From NCBI GenBank assembly GCA_937928045.1, contig CALFWO010000058.1, positions 1 to 34,982 on the forward strand: 34,982 nucleotides of DNA, in the 5' to 3' direction. Of this stretch, positions 1 through 6,572 are shown piece after piece; the first letter of the stretch is position 1; each line of letters opens with the position of its first letter. This stretch comes from an uncultured Saprospiraceae bacterium. Lineage in GTDB: Bacteria > Bacteroidota > Bacteroidia > Chitinophagales > Saprospiraceae. The translations under genes and the position numbers were made by a program. Under the pieces are notes generated by a model. The model searched no databases. It saw nothing but the letters and a program-made list of their open reading frames with translations, and was not told the DNA's origin.

Positions 1-641
1 TTCCTGTAAAGCTTTTTTCCACACACTTGTTGCTACTCATTATCTTTGTACTCTGGAGTGATTTGCATCGCATACTTAACTTTCTTGTTTTAAATAAACC
101 GGTCGCGCCAAAAAAGATTTTAGCTGCATTTTCAGACACAAAATTCAAAGTTCCTAGCTTAGTGATTAAAACATTATTTATTTGTGCACTGCTTTACAAT
201 CAGGTTTCTTCTTCTCTTGAGACTATCCAAAAATATGGAGACAAAGCTCCTAAGCCTGCATTATTTGGAATTTATGAAGTTGAACAATTCAGCTTAAATA
301 AGGATACTTTGCCTCCATTGGCAACGGACAGTATTCGATGGAAAAACATGTTAGTGCAATGGGAAGGAACTGCCGCCTTACAACTAAGCAATGGCAAAAA
401 GAAATACTTAGGGATGAACGTTGACACAGTAGAACAATCCATTCATTTATACAATTGGCGAGATTCAATAACGGATAACAGCACTTATCAATATTCTCAT
501 TTAGGAACTGATTCATTAATCTTAAAAGGTGTTTACCGAACAGACACTTTAGAAATATTGATGAAATACAGAGACCCCAAAGATTTTCCGCTTCTAAGTA
601 GAGGGTTCCACTGGATTAGTGAACGACCATATAATCGATAA
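1..641 (+). CDS. DoxX-like membrane protein, C-terminal part (5' end outside window)
   Basis: The reading frame is open from the left edge (frame starting at base 3), so this is the tail of a longer protein. About 200 residues are visible. Residues near the start (LLLLIIFVLWSDLHRI and, further on, LVIKTLFICALLY) are hydrophobic membrane segments. A soluble domain of about 130 residues follows and ends in RGFHWISERPYNR. From memory, DoxX-family membrane proteins of Bacteroidota have this layout: a membrane domain, then a soluble tail with a GIYEVE..F..N.DTLPPL pattern and a final RGFHWINE-PYNR. Both patterns are present here. The membrane core that would confirm the family lies outside the window. 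Function is unknown. It converges with the aspartyl protease gene, with about 50 bases between the stop codons. Confidence 0.6.
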   Translation, partial: PVKLFSTHLLLLIIFVLWSDLHRILNFLVLNKPVAPKKILAAFSDTKFKVPSLVIKTLFICALLYNQVSSSLETIQKYGDKAPKPALFGIYEVEQFSLNKDTLPPLATDSIRWKNMLVQWEGTAALQLSNGKKKYLGMNVDTVEQSIHLYNWRDSITDNSTYQYSHLGTDSLILKGVYRTDTLEILMKYRDPKDFPLLSRGFHWISERPYNR

Positions 642-694
642 AGGAAAAAGCTTCGAGTAAATATTTAAAAGCCTCTAGCGTCTGAAAAGTATGC

Positions 695-1615
695 TTACTT
701 CAAATACAATCGATTTGAAGCATAATCTAAAACCACTTCAAATTGATTAAAGAAAGGAAAACCTAAAAGTCCATCAAGACCATTCCCAATTTGGTCTTGA
801 ACTTCTTTGAATGGACTTAGGTAAAAATCAGTTGTATGAAATGCTAAGTCTCCGATTTTAGCGATTGGAGCTGAAATTTGAGGAAGTGAAATAGTTTTTT
901 TACCAATTCCGCAAATTTGCTTACACTGATTTTTGTTTGGAATTAAATCTTCAGAAAATTGATCAGATAAAATATTTACTTCTGCTCCAGTATCTAAGCC
1001 CATCCAATACGCCTTACCATCTATTTTCATTTTCACCGCAAGTAAATGTCCGAATTCAACAAGTGAATAAACTTGCCAACCATCCTCAATCATATCTTTT
1101 TTCTTCGGAGAACTATCCAACTTAAATATTTGATCTTTGTAATTTATTTCAAGCGCTTGTTCATTAAATAAGGAGTGACCAATCAATCCAGCAATATCGA
1201 TTGTAGCGCCTTTTTCAAATGAGGAGAGATCAGTTTTAAATGCATTAACTTCATTTGCCTCAAATGCTCCTACTTTAAAATTTGAAATCAAAATCTCCTC
1301 TGCTGCAATTTCTCCACCCAAACCACCTGCCACGGCTTCTCTCCTTTCAGCCGGCTTATTGATAACAAGGTCACTGGCTCCTGTGTCTAAAATGAAATTA
1401 CCTTTTTCACCTTCTACACTTCCTTCCACTAAAATCAACCCTCCAGATAGCTCAAACGAACTACTATTAGCATCTAAAGAATTTGAAAGTAGATCTTCTA
1501 CAGAATTGTCATGAAGTCCAAGGAATGCCACAGTATTTTGTCCCGAAACTCCGGACAATGAAAAAATTACCAATAATGTGGAAAATAAGTGCTTCAAGCT
1601 TATTGTTTTTATCAA
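695..1615 (-). CDS. Secreted retropepsin/pepsin-like aspartyl protease with two DTGA motifs
   Basis: 306 residues. The N-terminus (MIKTISLKHLFSTLLVIFSL, cleavage near SGVSGQ) is a signal peptide, so the enzyme should act in the periplasm or outside. Two aspartic-protease signatures are visible: ILDTGASDLVINK (catalytic Asp about residue 77) and MGLDTGAEVNILS (Asp about residue 208). Each sits in a similar beta-rich half. A GLIGHSLF stretch near residue 143 and a GLLGFPFF stretch near residue 283 match the hydrophobic-Gly flap or psi-loop positions of the two halves. The protein therefore looks like a two-lobed enzyme made of retropepsin-like halves, a class common in Bacteroidota. Substrate is unknown. 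The gene is monocistronic and divergent from the Na/Pi symporter across 485 bases. Confidence 0.8.
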   Translation of the reverse strand: MIKTISLKHLFSTLLVIFSLSGVSGQNTVAFLGLHDNSVEDLLSNSLDANSSSFELSGGLILVEGSVEGEKGNFILDTGASDLVINKPAERREAVAGGLGGEIAAEEILISNFKVGAFEANEVNAFKTDLSSFEKGATIDIAGLIGHSLFNEQALEINYKDQIFKLDSSPKKKDMIEDGWQVYSLVEFGHLLAVKMKIDGKAYWMGLDTGAEVNILSDQFSEDLIPNKNQCKQICGIGKKTISLPQISAPIAKIGDLAFHTTDFYLSPFKEVQDQIGNGLDGLLGFPFFNQFEVVLDYASNRLYLK

Positions 1616-1660
1616 AAATAGCCCAAATCATTAGAAAAAGCAACATTCAATTCATTTTAA

Positions 1661-1679
1661 ATTAATATACAGTTAACAT
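1661..1679. promoter_or_regulatory. Possible Pho-box-like repeat (11-base period)
   Basis: ATTAATAT-ACA-GTTAACAT: two TTAA-centred 8-mers separated by 3 bases, so the TTAA cores (1662 and 1673) are 11 bases apart. This is the geometry of PhoB/SphR-type binding sites. It lies 46 bases upstream of the aspartyl protease start. TTAA is common in AT-rich DNA, so a chance match is quite possible. Confidence 0.25.
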
Positions 1680-1749
1680 TAAAGCCTTGACTCTATGCAT
1701 AATTCCTCACTATTCATTGATTTACAGTGATTTATTTTTTTTGTTGGCA

Positions 1750-1768
1750 GTTAAACTACAGTTAACAA
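1750..1768. promoter_or_regulatory. Possible Pho-box-like repeat (CAGTTAA twice, 11-base period)
   Basis: CAGTTAA starts at 1748 and again at 1759, an exact 7-base direct repeat with 4 bases between. That is the architecture of a PhoB-family box. It lies in the middle of the divergent region between the aspartyl protease and the Na/Pi symporter, about 190 bases upstream of the symporter's likely -7 element. Confidence 0.3.
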
Positions 1769-1914
1769 CCGAGAACTTTCTAGTCCAATATTGACGCATT
1801 AGTTCTTAAACACTTAAAAGAAAGCCATCATGACTATTCACAAATACCTGATTATAAGCGATTCATATTTTTCATCACTAAAAATGATTGCATGTGAAGA
1901 ATGCTTCTCGACCT

Positions 1915-1949
1915 GTTAATATTAGCTTAACATTAGGTGAGTACCTTTG
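1915..1949 (+). promoter_or_regulatory. Likely nptA-type promoter: Pho-box-like repeat plus TAccTTTG
   Basis: GTTAATAT (1915-1922) and CTTAACAT (1926-1933) are 8-mers with a 3-base spacer, 11 bases core to core, as in PhoB/SphR boxes. TACCTTTG at 1942-1949 matches the Bacteroidota -7 consensus TAnnTTTG exactly. No good TTG -33 element is visible. The repeat occupies the -33 position, as expected for an activator-dependent promoter. Transcription would start near 1954, leaving a leader of about 145 bases before the symporter ATG. Confidence 0.45.
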
Positions 1950-1960
1950 AAAGTATAATA

Positions 1961-2026
1961 AACAACGAGACGACGTAATAATCTGTTTTTCAGTTAGTTA
2001 AATTTATTTATCACTGAGTCGTTGTT
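1961..2026 (+). other. Inverted repeat in the leader of the Na/Pi symporter
   Basis: AACAACGA (1961-1968) is exactly complementary to TCGTTGTT (2019-2026). The 8-base stem would close a loop of 50 bases just after the predicted transcription start. It could be a leader structure or chance. The rest of the 1616-2100 gap shows only AT-rich sequence and the Pho-like repeats listed separately. Confidence 0.25.
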
Positions 2027-2100
2027 GAATTTTTAAAAATCAATACCTTGCTCCAAAAGTTCTGTTTCTTTAAAGACAGCTACTTTAACAACCAATATAT

Positions 2101-3801
2101 ATGGACTTCGGATTTTATGACCTCATGGAAATTATTGGGGCCCTTGCATTTTTCATTTATGGTATGAAAATAATGAGTGATGGCATCCAAAAGGCTGCCG
2201 GCTCTCAATTGAGGAATATTCTCCGAAAAATGACTAAAAATCGGTTCATTGGAGTCTTTAGTGGATTCTTAGTAACGGCATTCTTGCAATCTTCATCTGC
2301 TACCACTGTTATGGTGGTAAGTTTTGCCAACGCTGGTTTACTGACATTAACAGAATCTATTGGTGTCATCATGGGGGCAAATATTGGTACTACCGTTACA
2401 GCATGGTTGATTTCGATATTCGGTTTTAAAATGAAAATCTCGGCCCTGTCACTTCCTTTGATTGCGATTGGATTACCGCTTCACTTCATGAATCGTCCTT
2501 TGCTCAAAAATATTGGAGAAGCAATCATTGGTTTCGCAATTTTATTTTTAGGGCTGGCCTTTTTAAAAGATGCTGTGCCTAATTTTAATGACAACCCAGA
2601 AGTTTTAAATTTTCTAAATACTTGGACAGGTTATGGAAGGCTATCTGTTATCCTTTTTGTCGCTGTTGGAACAGTTTTAACTGTAGTAGTCCAATCTTCA
2701 AGTGCTGCAATGGCGCTTACATTGACACTCTTATATGTTGGAGTGCTGCCATTTGAAGTGGCTGCCGCAATGGTCTTGGGTGAAAATATTGGAACAACAA
2801 TCACTGCAAATATCGCAGCGGTAGTTGGAAATGTACATGCCAAAAGAGCAGCTCGAGCACACTTAGTTTTCAATGTATTCGGAGTCGTCTGGATGATTAT
2901 TCTATTTCCATTTTTCATTGAGTTTGTTCAAAAAATGTGGGAACCATTTCAATCCTTTTTACAAACCTATATCCCTGACTTGGATAAAGGTCAAGAAGAA
3001 TTACAACTCTCCCTTTTCCATACCACATTCAATATCATCAATACTTTTCTGATGCTAGGCTTTGTAACTTTTATTGCCAATATCGTGACTCGAATTGTTC
3101 CTTTAACAGATGAAGATTCCGGAGAGTATCGATTAAAGTATATCAGTAAGTCTATCAATATTCCAGAATTAATCACTGTTGAACTGCAAAAAGAAACTGC
3201 GCACTTTGGAGAAGTCACCAGCAAAATGTCTGGCTTCTTAAGTACTTTGATCAACACGGCCAGCGAAAAGAAGCAAAAGGAGATGATGGATCAACTCAAG
3301 AAATATGAGGACATCACTGACCGCATGGAAATTGAAATAACTGAATATATTACAAAGCTTTCAAGTTCCGAACTTACACCTAAAACAAGTTTAAGGTATC
3401 GCTCCATACTTAACATCTGTAATGATCTAGAAAGAATTGGTGATATTTATTATCAGATCTCGAAAAACTTAGAAAGAAAAATTGAAGAAAAAATATACTT
3501 CATTCCGGAACAAAGGAATAACTTAAATGCGATGTTAACGCTTATTGACAAAGCCTTTAAGACCATGGTGAAAAACTTAAAGGAGGATTCCTACGATACT
3601 GTAACTATGGATGAAGCATTGGCCATCGAAAAAGAAATAAATGAATATCGAAATACTTTGAAAAAAGAACACCTAACTCGTTTAGGTGATGAAGACTACA
3701 ATGTCGAAGCTGGAATCATTTATAACACTGTCATTTCTTTGATTGAAAGAACAGGAGATCATATTATAAATATTACAGAAGCGATTGTTGGAGAAATTTA
3801 A
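2101..3801 (+). CDS. Na+/phosphate symporter family protein with C-terminal PhoU-like domain
   Basis: 566 residues. The inner-membrane part carries the duplicated signature of Na/Pi cotransporters (NptA/PNaS family): QSSSATT at residues 63-69 with GANIGTT at 92-98, then QSSSA at 198-202 with GENIGTT at 227-233. Many hydrophobic helices lie between residues 5 and 330. From about residue 355 the sequence becomes charged and helical (for example ILNICNDLERIGDIYYQIS), like PhoU, which is the usual fusion in this family. The expected role is sodium-coupled phosphate uptake or export, or control of phosphate flux. The preceding Pho-box-like repeat supports phosphate control. The ChrA-family gene begins 66 bases downstream on the same strand and may be cotranscribed. 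Arsenate can ride on phosphate carriers, which gives this gene a plausible link to the following arsC. Confidence 0.9.
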   Translation: MDFGFYDLMEIIGALAFFIYGMKIMSDGIQKAAGSQLRNILRKMTKNRFIGVFSGFLVTAFLQSSSATTVMVVSFANAGLLTLTESIGVIMGANIGTTVTAWLISIFGFKMKISALSLPLIAIGLPLHFMNRPLLKNIGEAIIGFAILFLGLAFLKDAVPNFNDNPEVLNFLNTWTGYGRLSVILFVAVGTVLTVVVQSSSAAMALTLTLLYVGVLPFEVAAAMVLGENIGTTITANIAAVVGNVHAKRAARAHLVFNVFGVVWMIILFPFFIEFVQKMWEPFQSFLQTYIPDLDKGQEELQLSLFHTTFNIINTFLMLGFVTFIANIVTRIVPLTDEDSGEYRLKYISKSINIPELITVELQKETAHFGEVTSKMSGFLSTLINTASEKKQKEMMDQLKKYEDITDRMEIEITEYITKLSSSELTPKTSLRYRSILNICNDLERIGDIYYQISKNLERKIEEKIYFIPEQRNNLNAMLTLIDKAFKTMVKNLKEDSYDTVTMDEALAIEKEINEYRNTLKKEHLTRLGDEDYNVEAGIIYNTVISLIERTGDHIINITEAIVGEI

Positions 3802-3867
3802 TATTTAAGATACCACTTAACCCGGCGAAGATTTCAGCATTGAAATAAAGCGCTTCCTACAAACAAA

Positions 3868-4968
3868 GTGAAAGAAATTTTTCTATACTTCTTTAGACTT
3901 GGTATCCTTGCATTTGGTGGCCCAGCGGCGCATGTTGCCATGATGGAAGAAGATTTGGTACGGCAAAAAAAGTGGTTGACCACTGAAGAGTTTTTGGATT
4001 ACATGGGCGCCACCAATCTGATACCGGGGCCCAACTCCACCGAAATGACCATGCATGTGGGTTATCATCGTGGAGGTCCGGCAGGTTTATTTGTAGCAGG
4101 TTTGAGCTTCATCTTTCCAGCCGTTTGTATCACCCTTTTAGTCGCCATCTTTTTTGAGAAATTTAGCGATATTGCTTGGGTTGTCCCAATCATTGACGGA
4201 ATCAAAGCCGCAGTACTTTCTTTCATAGTAGCCGCGATAATCAAACTCGGCAAGAAAGCTGTCAAGACTCAATTCCTAGCAGCCATTGGTATCTTAGTCA
4301 TCATCGCCGCCTACCTCGGTGTTAATGAAATCCTTTGCATTCTTTACGCTGGATTTTTAGTCATGCTATACAAACTGGCCAGTAACCGAGGACAACTCAA
4401 TAGCTTTGTGCTCTTGCCTTTGTTCATGCTCGTCAAAGTGCCTTACACCCAATTAAAATTATTCTTAATATTCTTAAAAGTAGGAGCGGTACTTTTTGGT
4501 TCCGGCTATGTTTTATTCGCATACTTAGATGGAGAATTGATTGAAAACTTAGGCTGGTTGACACATCCTGATTTGGTCGAAGCCATCGCTGTGGGACAAG
4601 TTACACCCGGGCCAGTGCTGTCCACTTCTACATTTATTGGATACAAACTTGGCGGTATTTCTGGAGCTGTCTTGGCAACTATTGGTATTTTCCTTCCTTC
4701 ATTTTTTTACGTTTGGTTATTGAATCCATTAGTGAAAAAAATGAGATCTAATCCATTGCTTACTGGATTCTTAGAAGCAGTAAATGTTGCAGCAGTAGCG
4801 GTGATGGTGGTCGTCTCCTTGAAGATGGCACAAAGTATCGTAGTCGATTGGAAAACAGCTACGATTTGTGCCGCTAGTTTTTTCGTTTATTTTTATTTCA
4901 AAGGCATCAATACCCTTTGGATCATATTGGGAGGAGCTGTCATGGGCTACCTTTTATCACTAGTTTAA
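3868..4968 (+). CDS. chrA: Chromate transporter (ChrA/CHR family, two-domain form)
   Basis: 366 residues from a GTG start at 3868. No ATG earlier in frame would preserve the conserved N-terminal FFRLGILAFGGPAAH. The CHR signature occurs twice, as expected for the long form. The first half has FGGPAAH (about 16-22) and LIPGPNSTEMTMHVGY (about 51-66). The second half has LFGSGY (about 210) and VGQVTPGPVLSTSTFIGY (about 245-262). About ten hydrophobic segments mark it as an inner-membrane protein. Characterised relatives export chromate, though many family members have no tested substrate. The arsC start is 2 bases beyond the stop, so the gene very likely forms an operon with arsC and the aquaporin. 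That pairing raises the possibility that its oxyanion is not, or not only, chromate. Confidence 0.88.
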   Translation: MKEIFLYFFRLGILAFGGPAAHVAMMEEDLVRQKKWLTTEEFLDYMGATNLIPGPNSTEMTMHVGYHRGGPAGLFVAGLSFIFPAVCITLLVAIFFEKFSDIAWVVPIIDGIKAAVLSFIVAAIIKLGKKAVKTQFLAAIGILVIIAAYLGVNEILCILYAGFLVMLYKLASNRGQLNSFVLLPLFMLVKVPYTQLKLFLIFLKVGAVLFGSGYVLFAYLDGELIENLGWLTHPDLVEAIAVGQVTPGPVLSTSTFIGYKLGGISGAVLATIGIFLPSFFYVWLLNPLVKKMRSNPLLTGFLEAVNVAAVAVMVVVSLKMAQSIVVDWKTATICAASFFVYFYFKGINTLWIILGGAVMGYLLSLV

Positions 4969-4970
4969 CT

Positions 4971-5606
4971 ATGAATAATAAGTCGTTATACCCCACTGTC
5001 AAAAGTTATATTGATCAATTAAATGTTGATCAAATTGATGCTGCAAGAAAAGAAGATTTGAATGTGTTGGTCAACTACATCAATGAAAAATTGAAAGGAG
5101 ACGATCCAATTCACTTGAATTTCATCTGCACACACAACTCAAGAAGAAGTCAATTCTCACAACTCTGGGCGGCTATCTTTAGCGACTTGTATGAAGTTCC
5201 TGCGAGTTGTTATTCCGGCGGCGTAGAAGTGACTGCTTGCAACGACCGAGTCATCAATACTTTGAAAAGAATTGGATTAGAAGTCTCTGGAGAAAATGAA
5301 GGTGAAGAAGAAAATCCGCACTACTTGGTCACCTACGCTGAAGAATCCAACTTGGTAATTTTGTTCTCCAAATTGTACGATGACAATTACAGCGAAGGCA
5401 CCAAGACTTGTGCAATAATGACTTGCGCGCATGCAGATGAAAACTGCCCAGTGATCCCTGGTGCGGAAGCAAGAATTCCAATTCGCTATGAAGATCCTAA
5501 GGCCTTTGATGACACTGATCGAGAAACAGAAATGTACGCGGAGCGCTGCCAACAAATCGCCACTGAAATGAAATACATTTTCTCCTCAGTAAGCTACGAA
5601 GACTAA
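4971..5606 (+). CDS. arsC: Arsenate reductase, thioredoxin-coupled LMW-phosphatase type
   Basis: 211 residues from the ATG at 4971; an in-frame ATG at 4917 would overlap chrA by 52 bases and adds no conserved sequence. The phosphate-binding loop is CTHNSRRS (Cys53, Arg59), the CX5R motif of low-molecular-weight phosphatases. A second region, TCAHADENCPVIPG (Cys152 and Cys159, six residues between), matches the resolving-cysteine segment of Staphylococcus aureus ArsC, where Cys82 and Cys89 shuttle the disulfide. With all three redox cysteines present, arsenate reduction by a thioredoxin-linked cascade is far more likely than plain tyrosine phosphatase activity. The first 45 residues are an extra N-terminal helical piece relative to classical ArsC. 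The gene starts 2 bases after chrA and overlaps the aquaporin start by one base (TAATG), indicating translational coupling. Confidence 0.85.
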   Translation: MNNKSLYPTVKSYIDQLNVDQIDAARKEDLNVLVNYINEKLKGDDPIHLNFICTHNSRRSQFSQLWAAIFSDLYEVPASCYSGGVEVTACNDRVINTLKRIGLEVSGENEGEEENPHYLVTYAEESNLVILFSKLYDDNYSEGTKTCAIMTCAHADENCPVIPGAEARIPIRYEDPKAFDDTDRETEMYAERCQQIATEMKYIFSSVSYED

Positions 5607-6376
5607 TGACCAAGGAGCTATTTGGAGAAGCGCTAGGCACTGCCATCATCGTCTTGATCGGTTGTGGAGCAGTCGGTGCAGCAGTGATCTTAGGATGGCT
5701 CACAGCGCTTTGGCAAGTAGCGATCATCTTTGGGGCGGGTGTATCCATCGCCGTCGTAGCTTCTAGATCCTTCTGTCCGGCACATCTAAATCCAGCAGTC
5801 AGTCTTTCCATGTGCATGACAGGAAATCTCCCTTGGAAAAAATTATTGCCCTACTCCATTGCTCAATTTATCGGAGCATTTATCGGAGCCGTTATTTTAT
5901 ATTTATTATTTAAAAATGAGATTGGAACACTGGAAGCCGCCAGGGGAATTATTCGGGGAACCCCCGAGTCTCTAGGACAAGCAATGATGTTCGGTGAATA
6001 TTTTCCCAATCCTGATTTTGCAGATAAGATTTCCATTGGTTGGTTTCATTCTATGTTGATCGAAGCCTTTGGCACTTTCCTACTATTAGGCTCCATTTAT
6101 CTAAGCACAGCAGATACAAAAAGAAATAAAAACCTTATCGCTTTCTTGATTGGTTTGACCGTAACTATATTAATCATTTTCCTAGCGCCATACACCCAAG
6201 GTGGTTTTAATCCTGCTCGGGATTTCGGACCAAGGTTATTTTCTTACTTCGCTGGTTGGGGCGACTTGGTCTTCGCGGCAGCGGGTTATGGATTTTTTAC
6301 GGTATATGTTTTGGGGCCATTGATTGGGGGAGCTTTAGCGGGTGGTTTGGTTAGATTAATGATGAGGAAAGGATAA
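5606..6376 (+). CDS. Aquaglyceroporin (MIP family), AqpS/GlpF-like
   Basis: 256 residues, an inner-membrane channel with six hydrophobic segments and two half-helix NPA motifs. The first is HLNPAVSL (Asn62-Ala64) and the second is GFNPARDFGPR (Asn202-Ala204). The Asp that follows NPAR in the second motif is characteristic of the glycerol-permeable branch, as opposed to strict water channels, and that branch also conducts arsenite. The gene overlaps the arsC stop by one base. In Sinorhizobium meliloti an aquaglyceroporin (AqpS) in the ars operon replaces ArsB and lets arsenite made by ArsC diffuse out. The same role is inferred here, since neither arsB/acr3 nor arsR is visible nearby. Glycerol transport is the alternative, but no glycerol kinase or dehydrogenase gene is close. 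Confidence 0.88.
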   Translation: MTKELFGEALGTAIIVLIGCGAVGAAVILGWLTALWQVAIIFGAGVSIAVVASRSFCPAHLNPAVSLSMCMTGNLPWKKLLPYSIAQFIGAFIGAVILYLLFKNEIGTLEAARGIIRGTPESLGQAMMFGEYFPNPDFADKISIGWFHSMLIEAFGTFLLLGSIYLSTADTKRNKNLIAFLIGLTVTILIIFLAPYTQGGFNPARDFGPRLFSYFAGWGDLVFAAAGYGFFTVYVLGPLIGGALAGGLVRLMMRKG

Positions 6377-6572
6377 CTAGTAAATCCTTCGCATTGGTCA
6401 CAATCAATGTTTTCTCCTTATCCTAATTTCTATTCTGGATTTCGGATTATAATGTGTAGTATTCGAATTGCTTGTGTTTAGCTTTTTACTGCTTATTTAT
6501 GGAGGCCATTCATTCGGAGTTATAAAGTCCAATCAATATGGGAAGTATTTTATCAATATTAATAAAGGTTGA

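Noticed and set aside
4917-4970. Upstream ATG extension of arsC
   Set aside because: It would overlap chrA by 52 bases and add residues with no family match; the ATG at 4971 fits ArsC and operon spacing.
4917-5606. arsC product as an ordinary protein tyrosine phosphatase
   Set aside because: The conserved C-X6-C pair after the P-loop and the neighbouring aquaglyceroporin favour thioredoxin-coupled arsenate reductase.
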